A stretch of 64,000 nt of DNA from Streptococcus suis (lineage in GTDB: Bacteria > Bacillota > Bacilli > Lactobacillales > Streptococcaceae), in assembly GCA_002831545.1 (NCBI GenBank), contig CP025095.1, positions 620,001 through 684,000 on the forward strand, written 5' to 3'. The translations under genes were made by a program, and so were the position numbers. The notes below the pieces were generated by a model, which had not been told where the DNA came from, did not search any database, and saw nothing but the letters and a program-made list of their open reading frames with translations. This document shows positions 53,695 through 61,000 of this stretch, piece by piece (the first letter of the stretch is position 1; every line of letters begins with the position of its first letter).

Positions 53695-54426
53695 ATGAAA
53701 CCTAAATACGAACGTATTCTAATCAAACTATCTGGTGAAGCCTTGGCTGGTGAACGTGGTGTCGGTATTGACCTTAAAACTGTTCAGGAAATGGCAAAGG
53801 AAATTCAGGAAGTCGCAGAATCAGGTATTCAGATTGCCCTTGTTATTGGTGGTGGTAACCTTTGGCGTGGAGAACCTGCTGCTGAAGCGGGTATGGATCG
53901 AGTTCAAGCAGACTATACAGGCATGTTGGGGACTGTTATGAATGCTCTTGTAATGGCTGATTCCCTTAAACAGCTTGGTGTGGATACACGTGTGCAGACA
54001 GCGATTGCGATGCAGTCAGTTGCAGAGCCTTATATTCGTGGTCGTGCTCTTCGTCATCTTGAAAAAGGTCGCATTGTTATTTTTGGAGCTGGTATTGGTT
54101 CTCCGTACTTCTCAACGGATACGACAGCAGCTCTTCGTGCTGCAGAAATTGAAGCAGATGCGATTTTGATGGCTAAAAATGGTGTGGATGGCGTCTACAA
54201 TGCTGATCCGAAGAAAGATGCTAATGCAGTTAAATTCAATGAATTGACCCACCGTGAAGTGATTAGTCGAGGTTTGAAAATCATGGATGCGACAGCATCA
54301 ACTCTCTCAATGGACAATGATATTGATTTGGTCGTGTTCAATATGAATGAACCAGGAAATATTAAACGTGTTGTCTTCGGTGAGCCAATCGGTACTACCG
54401 TTTCAAATTCTTCAGAAGAAAAATAA
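53695..54426 (+). CDS. pyrH: Uridylate kinase
   Basis: The 243-residue UMP kinase of the amino acid kinase family starts [16 protein letters not shown] and has [13 protein letters not shown], the [18 protein letters not shown] helix and [15 protein letters not shown]. It makes UDP for nucleotide and cell-wall synthesis. I chose ATG 53695, with GGAG 7 nt upstream, over the adjacent ATG 53692. A hairpin repeat separates it from frr, its usual partner. Confidence 0.95.
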   Translation: MKPKYERILIKLSGEALAGERGVGIDLKTVQEMAKEIQEVAESGIQIALVIGGGNLWRGEPAAEAGMDRVQADYTGMLGTVMNALVMADSLKQLGVDTRVQTAIAMQSVAEPYIRGRALRHLEKGRIVIFGAGIGSPYFSTDTTAALRAAEIEADAILMAKNGVDGVYNADPKKDANAVKFNELTHREVISRGLKIMDATASTLSMDNDIDLVVFNMNEPGNIKRVVFGEPIGTTVSNSSEEK

Positions 54427-54431
54427 ATCAT

Positions 54432-54539
54432 ATCGTCATTTAGTTTTTCTTTTATTACTTCGTTAATTCGCCTTGCCTAACTTCGGTTATACCTGTGGCT
54501 CGTTGCCTAGTGCTAAAAGTAAACTAAAAGACTATAAAA
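54432..54539 (+). repeat. Dispersed hairpin repeat, copy B (related to 24418-24526)
   Basis: It shares with copy A the interior TTCGTTAATTCGCCTTGCC and CTCGTTGCCTAGT at the same spacing, and has complementary ends (TTTAGTTT left, AAACTAAA right). It fills the 134-nt gap between pyrH and frr without a separate promoter being obvious. Confidence 0.7.
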
Positions 54540-54560
54540 AAATATAAAGAAGGAAGTCTT

Positions 54561-55118
54561 ATGTCTAAAGAAATTATTGCTAAAGCGCAAGAGCGCATGA
54601 ACCAATCTCATCAGAGTTTGGCACGTGAATTCAGCCACATTCGTGCTGGCCGTGCCAATGCTAGTTTGTTGGACCGTATTTCAGTTGAGTACTACGGTTC
54701 TCCAACGCCATTGAACCAGTTGGCTGGTATTACAGTGCCAGAAGCGCGTGTTCTATTGATTACTCCGTTTGATAAGTCAATCTTGAAGGATATTGAGCGT
54801 GCTTTGAACGCTTCAGATCTTGGTTTGACACCGCAATCTGACGGTACTGTTATCCGTTTGGTTATTCCTGCCCTTACAGAGGAAACTCGTAAGAACTTGG
54901 CGAAGGATGTGAAAAAAGTCGGTGAAAATTCGAAAGTTGCCATCCGTAATATCCGTCGTGATGCCATGGATGAAGCTAAAAAAGCTGAAAAAGCAAAAGA
55001 AATCACAGAAGACGAGTTGAAGACGCTTGAAAAAGATATTCAAAAAGTAACAGATGATGCTATCAAGACAATTGATAAAATGACTGCCGACAAAGAAAAA
55101 GAATTGTTGGAAGTTTAA
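54561..55118 (+). CDS. frr: Ribosome recycling factor
   Basis: The 185-residue protein has the RRF three-helix arm and beta/alpha/beta head, with [32 protein letters not shown] and [14 protein letters not shown] sequence ([16 protein letters not shown]). It splits post-termination ribosomes together with EF-G. AAGGAAG stands 8 nt upstream. Confidence 0.97.
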   Translation: MSKEIIAKAQERMNQSHQSLAREFSHIRAGRANASLLDRISVEYYGSPTPLNQLAGITVPEARVLLITPFDKSILKDIERALNASDLGLTPQSDGTVIRLVIPALTEETRKNLAKDVKKVGENSKVAIRNIRRDAMDEAKKAEKAKEITEDELKTLEKDIQKVTDDAIKTIDKMTADKEKELLEV

Positions 55119-55235
55119 TCAACACGTTTTTAGGCTACAAAAACAGATCATCACTGGGCTGTCTAACTTCCAGTGGTGAACCAATAAGAAATCTAATGGA
55201 GGGGAACTATTCTCAAATCCATAGCCACTTCTCGG

Positions 55236-55374
55236 AGTTCGTGTCAACATCTCAGCGCAGTGGTTGATTGGCAGATTTGTTCGTATTTTACACTCCAAAT
55301 CTGACCTAATCAACTTTGCGGGGGTGGGAAGACGAACTCATTTTTTGACTAGTCGAGTTCTTTCCCACTCCCCC
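55236..55374. repeat. Dispersed repeat, copy 2 (inverted relative to 9705-9838)
   Basis: Reverse complement of the element after the Bce operon. On the plus strand its right part (55319-55380) is a long hairpin, GGGGGTGGGAAGACGAACTC with GAGTTCTTTCCCACTCCCCC, followed by six Ts, so here the repeat also works as a terminator for frr. The stretch 55119-55235 before it holds a small CACTGG/CCAGTG hairpin and no gene. Confidence 0.78.
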
Positions 55375-55399
55375 TTTTTTAATCAGAAAGTAGAAAATC

Positions 55400-56254
55400 A
55401 TGAATGATTTATTAGCACAGTATATCGTTGGTTTAGTGACTGACGAAAACGATCAGTTTTACTTTGTCCAAAAAGAGGGTAGAACCTTTGCTCTTTCTAA
55501 GGATGAAGGAGAACATAGTCTAGGTCAATCTGTTAAGGGATTTACCTATACCGATATGAAACAGAAACTCCGTTTGACAACTAAGGAAGTTGGGGCGAGT
55601 CGTACCAGATTTGGTTGGGGAGCTGTCACAGAGGTACGTAAGGATTTGGGTGTCTTTGTGGATACAGGTCTGCCAGACAAGCAAGTGGTTGTTTCCTTGG
55701 ACATTTTGCCTGAAATCAAGGAACTCTGGCCGAAAAAAGGGGATCAGTTGTACGTCAAATTAGACGTCGATAAGAAGGACCGCATTTGGGCTCTGCCAGC
55801 TTTTCAGGAAGATTTTCAGAAAATGGCTGGACCTGCTTATGACAATATGCAAAACCAAAATCTGCGAGCGATTGTCTATCGTTTGAAAATGAATGGTACT
55901 TTTGTTTATTTGCCAGACAACAACATGCTTGGTTTTATCCACCCGAGCGAACGCTTTGCGGAACCGCGTCTGGGTCAGGTTTTGGAGGCGCGTGTCATCG
56001 GCTACCGTGCAGTTGATCGTACCTTGAACTTGTCTCTCAAGCCACGTTCATTTGAGATGCTGGAAAATGATGCCCAGATGATATTGACTTATCTGGAAAG
56101 CAATGGAGGTTTCATGACCTTGAACGATAAGTCTGCTCCGGAAGACATCAAGGCCACCTTTGGTATTTCCAAAGGGCAATTCAAAAAAGCTCTTGGTGGT
56201 TTGATGAAGGCTGGAAAAATTAAACAGGATTCTTTTGGAACAGAATTGGTCTAG
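55400..56254 (+). CDS. cvfB: CvfB family S1 RNA-binding regulator
   Basis: The 284-residue protein has three S1-like OB folds and a C-terminal winged helix (ATFGISKGQFKKALGGLMKAGKI), the CvfB layout. VFVDTGLPDKQVVVSLDILP and GFIHPSERFAEPRLGQVLEARV are typical S1 strands. CvfB proteins bind RNA and influence virulence gene expression in staphylococci and streptococci. Position after frr is conserved in streptococci. Confidence 0.88.
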   Translation: MNDLLAQYIVGLVTDENDQFYFVQKEGRTFALSKDEGEHSLGQSVKGFTYTDMKQKLRLTTKEVGASRTRFGWGAVTEVRKDLGVFVDTGLPDKQVVVSLDILPEIKELWPKKGDQLYVKLDVDKKDRIWALPAFQEDFQKMAGPAYDNMQNQNLRAIVYRLKMNGTFVYLPDNNMLGFIHPSERFAEPRLGQVLEARVIGYRAVDRTLNLSLKPRSFEMLENDAQMILTYLESNGGFMTLNDKSAPEDIKATFGISKGQFKKALGGLMKAGKIKQDSFGTELV

Positions 56255-56263
56255 GGGGCGTCT

Positions 56264-57184
56264 ATGCTAGTATATATTGCTGGTAGTGGGGCAATGGGGT
56301 GTCGTTTTGGTTATCAATTGTCTAAGACAAATCATGAAGTGATTTTGCTGGATAATTGGGAAGAGCATATCGAGGTAATTCGAGAAAACGGCTTGAAAGT
56401 GACTGGAGACGTAGAGGAAACTGTATACTTACCCATCATGAAACCGACCGAAGCAACGAGAGAAGCAGATTTTATCATTCTACTGACAAAGGCTGATCAG
56501 TTGCCAAAGATGTTGCGGGATATTAAACCGATTATCGGTCCAACTACCAAGGTTTTGAGTCTCTTGAATGGTTTGGGGCATGCGACGACCATGCGTCGGT
56601 ACGTGCCAGATGAAAGTATTATGGTTGGAGTGACCATGTGGTTGGCAGGACTAAAGGGTCCTGGACATGCTCACTTAGAAGGTCCGGGTTCTATGTCCGT
56701 TCAGCATATTCTTGGTGATGAGCAATCAGTTGCGGATATTATTGAAATGCTGAATGAAGCTGGGCTAAATGTGACCTATGACAATCATGTTGTTAGTGCT
56801 ATTTGGCAGAAAGCCTGTGTCAATGGTGTGATGAATCCAACTTGTACCATTTTAGACTGTACAATTGGTGAATTATTCGGTACGGAGGCTGGGCTGAATC
56901 TAGTACAGGGGATTTTCAAAGAATTTATTGCTGTTGCTAAGTCTGAGGCAGATGGAATTGACGAAGAAGCTATTTGGAAATATGTTATTGATGCTTCGAA
57001 GAAGGCTTCCAATCACTATCCATCTATGCACCAGGATTTGGTCCAACATGGTCGAAAGACAGAAATTGATTATCTGAATGGAGCGGTTGTTTTTAAGGGC
57101 AAACGTGCAGGTATCCCTACACCCTATTGCCAAATGATAACGGACATGGTTCATGCCAAAGAGAGTATGCTGGGGTTGAGATAG
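56264..57184 (+). CDS. Ketopantoate reductase family protein (PanE/ApbA)
   Basis: The 306-residue oxidoreductase has the Rossmann motif IAGSGAMGCRFGYQL, the helix around ILLTKADQLPKML, catalytic Lys in WQKACVNGVMNPTCTI, and the C-terminal helical domain with HYPSMHQDLVQHGRKTEIDYLNG, in which Ser and Glu residues bind substrate. It would reduce 2-dehydropantoate with NADPH for coenzyme A synthesis, although no pan genes are nearby and many streptococcal homologues act on other 2-oxo acids. It starts 9 nt after cvfB. Confidence 0.82.
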   Translation: MLVYIAGSGAMGCRFGYQLSKTNHEVILLDNWEEHIEVIRENGLKVTGDVEETVYLPIMKPTEATREADFIILLTKADQLPKMLRDIKPIIGPTTKVLSLLNGLGHATTMRRYVPDESIMVGVTMWLAGLKGPGHAHLEGPGSMSVQHILGDEQSVADIIEMLNEAGLNVTYDNHVVSAIWQKACVNGVMNPTCTILDCTIGELFGTEAGLNLVQGIFKEFIAVAKSEADGIDEEAIWKYVIDASKKASNHYPSMHQDLVQHGRKTEIDYLNGAVVFKGKRAGIPTPYCQMITDMVHAKESMLGLR

Positions 57185-57193
57185 GAGAAAGTC

Positions 57194-57649
57194 ATGCTGA
57201 TTGAAGTGGAAACGATTGAAGAATATATGGCTGCCTTGCCTGAGAATCGGAAGGAAGCAGTTGAACGACTCCATCAAGTGATTGTGGAACAGTTACCAGC
57301 TGGTTTTGAAGTAGGCATCTTGGGAGGTATGATTAACTATTATGTGCCGCTTGCTGCCTACCCTGATGGTTATCATTGCACACCGGGAGAGCCCTTGCCT
57401 TTCCTTGCCTTGGCATCACAAAAGGCACACATCGCCCTCTACCACATGGGAATTTATATGGACCAAGAGTTGAATGATTGGTTCGTTGCTGCTTATCAAG
57501 CACAGGTACCTACCAAACTGGATATGGGCAAGTCCTGTGTTCGTATGAAAAATCCCAAGAATATTCCTTATGAATTGATTGGGGAATTGGTTAGTAAGAT
57601 GTCTATGGAGCGCTATATAGAGCTCTACGAAAAAAATCATAGAAAGTAG
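57194..57649 (+). CDS. DUF1801 domain protein
   Basis: The 151-residue protein carries the YdhG-like DUF1801 pattern: [20 protein letters not shown], an aromatic-rich central [27 protein letters not shown] and the basic [18 protein letters not shown]. Members are small soluble proteins of unknown role. It is 9 nt downstream of the PanE-like gene with AGGAGA as ribosome site. Confidence 0.78.
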   Translation: MLIEVETIEEYMAALPENRKEAVERLHQVIVEQLPAGFEVGILGGMINYYVPLAAYPDGYHCTPGEPLPFLALASQKAHIALYHMGIYMDQELNDWFVAAYQAQVPTKLDMGKSCVRMKNPKNIPYELIGELVSKMSMERYIELYEKNHRK

Positions 57650-57654
57650 ATGTA

Positions 57655-57870
57655 GTGAGAAGAAGTTTTTATTCTTGGTTGATGACCCAGCGCAACCCGA
57701 AAAGTAATGAACCAGTAGCTATCTTGGCAGATTATGCTTTTGAGGAAGTTGATTTTCCTAAGCAATCAGATAATTTCGATGAAGTCAGTCGTTTTTTGGA
57801 GGAATCGGCCAGTTTTGCCTTTTCCATGTCTGATTTTGATGCGATTTGGGAAGATTATTTGGGACATTGA
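57655..57870 (+). CDS. YozE family (UPF0346) protein
   Basis: The 71-residue acidic protein [20 protein letters not shown] to [11 protein letters not shown] matches YozE/UPF0346, a SAM-like helical fold of unknown function. GTG at 57655 is the only start that gives the full domain; it lies 5 nt after the previous stop, so translation is probably coupled. It ends the cvfB-to-yozE gene string. Confidence 0.85.
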   Translation: MRRSFYSWLMTQRNPKSNEPVAILADYAFEEVDFPKQSDNFDEVSRFLEESASFAFSMSDFDAIWEDYLGH

Positions 57871-57886
57871 TGACAAAAGAAGATAA

Positions 57887-57919
57887 AGCAAATACATATT
57901 TGTATTTTGCTTTTTTTTT
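57887..57919 (+). terminator. Terminator after the YozE gene
   Basis: AGCAAATACA pairs with TGTATTTTGCT (one bulge), followed by nine Ts. Confidence 0.8.
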
Positions 57920-57966
57920 ATTTGTATGAATAGCGCCGATAAATGATGGAAGAATTGTTCGTTTTT

Positions 57967-57975
57967 TGATATAAT
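57967..57975 (+). promoter_or_regulatory. Extended -10 promoter of the M26 protease gene
   Basis: TGATATAAT is TGn plus a consensus -10, 47 nt before the ATG at 58023. No good -35 at 17 nt. Confidence 0.55.
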
Positions 57976-58022
57976 GACAGGAGAAGGTAGCATTTGATGC
58001 AAGAGAAATGAAAGGAGATCAT

Positions 58023-61000
58023 ATGCACAAATTTTTTTACGAACAGAGGAAAGCGTTTTCTTTTAGAAAGCTGACCATCGGTCTTGTTTCCCTGTGTGTG
58101 GGTACTAGCCTACTATTTGGCATCCAGTCCCAAGAAGTTTCAGCTTCGACAGTAAGTCCTAGCCAGATTCGTTTCGAATATGTTTTAGAGGCGGAATTAT
58201 CGGCAGAGGAGCGACAGTTGATTCAGTCTAGCCTACCAGCTGAATTGAAGGAAGAAGCGACCTATTTTGTGGTTTATCGTCCCTCTAAGAAAGTTCTTCC
58301 TGCAACGGGTGAGCTAGCTGGTTCAGGTTTGGCTGTCCTAGGACTAGGTTTCTTGGTTTTAGCTGTTTCTGCGACCAAGTCTAAGAAGGCGCGTGTCTTG
58401 ACCATGCTTTATGTGACAACTAGTGGTCTGGCTCTACCTGTTTTGGAAGTAGGAGCAGTTCAAAGTTCAGCACTGGCTGCTTACAATCAGACCCTCACCA
58501 TTCGTCCAGGGGATTCCTTGCCGGATGGGAAGTTGCGATTGGATGGTTATGAGTTTGTGGGCTATTATGTTCAGGAGTCATCAGTCAAGATCAGTCTTCC
58601 TCCATCAGAAACGGAAAAAAATGATACAGCTAAGGAAACACAAGCTAGTTCAGTACAATCAGAAGGTAAGAAATCTGATTTAGAAGAACTTGCGAAACCA
58701 AGTGTTCTTCAGGAAAATTCTGAAAGCCAACTTTCCAACAGAGATGATAGTCTACAATTGCCTCTTAAGGAGTCATCGGTTGAAAAAACGGAGAATACAG
58801 TCTCTTCAGAAACAACAAATTCGCAGACAGGCGATGGTTTAGCTTCTCCATCAAATACATCAACTGTTGCTGATAGGAAAGAGGACTCTCCTAATACAGA
58901 AGAAAGCCAAAATAGCGGACTTGATTCTACTTTGCAGATTCCAGGCTTACTTATCTTGAATCGTAAGGATAGAACAGATGCAGTAACAGAAGTGGCACCT
59001 GTTGGTCAAGCATTACCTTTTGTGGCCTTTCGTAAGGAAAAAGAAACGTTTGCTTTGGAGTTGGTAAAACAAGAGGATCCGCAACTTGAAATTGGCAAGT
59101 CTCGCCTTGTTCCTGGTCAAGAGGGAGAGAAAGAGATTACTTATGCTGATTTTGTTCAAGGAGAGAAGATTCTTCGGAGTGAAAAGATTTCTGAACAGAT
59201 AACGAAGAACGCAGTAGCACCTATAATGTATGTAGGTACTAAGCAGGTAGAAGCACCAGTTATTCCACTGCCAGAAGTTCCTTCTTCTCCAAAAGTGGAA
59301 TCGGAAATCTCAGATGCAGGTTCAACGGATGCGAATAGCAGTGCAAGTCAGCATACAGAGCAACCCAAACCATCAACCCCAGATTCAGCAGTCGACCTTC
59401 CTGTTCCGCCTCAACCAGAAGTAAGGCCTGAGGTCGACGTTCCAGCCCCACCTCAGCCTGAAACAACTCCAGAAACAGAGGTACCCGTATCCCCACAACC
59501 AGAATTAGCTCCAGAAATAGAGGAGCCCGTATCCCCACAACCAGAAGTAGCTCCAGAAACAGAGGTGTCCGTGGCTCCACAACCAGAAGTAGTTCCAGAA
59601 ACAGAGGAGCCTGTATCCCCACAACCAGAAGTGGCTCCAGAAACAGAGGAGCCCGTATCTCCACAACCAGAAGTAGCTCCAGAAACAGAGGAGCCCGTAT
59701 CTCCACAACCAGAAGTAGTTCTAGAAACAGAGGAGCCCGTATCTCCACAACCAGAAATGGTTCCAGAAACAGAGGTACCAACAACTCCAAATACAGGTTC
59801 TACAGATGCCACTAGTGGTGCAAGTCAGCATGGTGAATCGAATGAGAATCCAACTTCGCAGGAGCTAACCGAGGCAGAAATCCAGTGTATTCTGGACCCT
59901 TCGTCAACCTGCTGGCCAGAAAAAGAGGAGAAAGTGGATCCTAAAGTTCAAGCTCAACAAATAGAGGAAGCAGCAGCAAAACTCAGAGAAAAAATGGAAG
60001 AGCTTCAGACTTATAAGTCCCGCTTTAAAGGTAAAGAATGGACAGACTATATCAATACTGTCTATGAGGCTTCCAGAGCCATTTTGGAAGCAAGAGATTT
60101 AGCTGATATGCTCATTCAGACAAGTTTGATAGAGGATGACCTCCGTTTCCTTCTTGTTGAAACAGATGCCAATAGCGGAGCAAGCCAGAAAACAGAAGGG
60201 GAATTGATTTTCGAACTTCCAACATCCACCAGTGAGACAGTAACACCTCCGCTTACTCCAACTACCCCAGACTCTTCTGGTTCAACAACTCCGAAACCAT
60301 CGGATTCTACAACCGCCCCATCAATAGAAACCGAAGAAGGGTTCTGTCCGATAGATCCAAAACCAGAGGATACATGTGGTCCAGAAACCTCTCCAACAGA
60401 AGAAACTCCATCAGGTGAAGGCTCGTCAACTAGCGGTTCTTCTGGAGAAACTAATTCTTCAGAAACTAATCCGTCTACATCGACTATCCCAGACTCTTCT
60501 GGTTCAACAACTCCGAAACCATCGGATTCTACAACGGCTCCATCAACAGAAACCGAAGAAGAGTTCTGTCCGATAGATCCAAAATCAGAGGAAAACTGTG
60601 GAGTAGAATCAGAGCCACAGAAAGAAATCGTTAGTCAAGTAGAAGTAGAGAGCACAAAAGATGTGAGCTTTATTAGACGATATGAATCGAACGACCAATT
60701 AGAGTTTGGGGAAACACGAACCAAACAAATTGGTCAGGTGGGGCAGGAGAAGGTGATAGAAACTTATCGTCTTGTCAATGGTGAGAGAAGAGAGCGGTTA
60801 TCAATTCGGACTGAGAATGTTCGACAAGCTCGCGAAGAAATAATCGAAGTAGGTACCAAACCAACTGTTACTAAGACACCAATTCGCTTTACCGAAAAAG
60901 AGATAGCTGATGGAAATCTTTATGTTGGAGATCGTGTGATTGAAGTTCATGGAGTGGACGGAGAACGAACTGTAACTACTAGCTATCGACTAAATACGCA

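Noticed and set aside
58296..58310. LPATG near residue 92 taken as the end of a short surface protein
   Set aside because: The frame continues for nearly 1900 more codons without a stop; an N-terminal sortase motif is normal for M26/Zmp proteases.
59260..59812. Minus-strand open frames opposite the proline-rich repeats
   Set aside because: They mirror the 42-bp repeats of the M26 gene and appear in several frames with low-complexity products.
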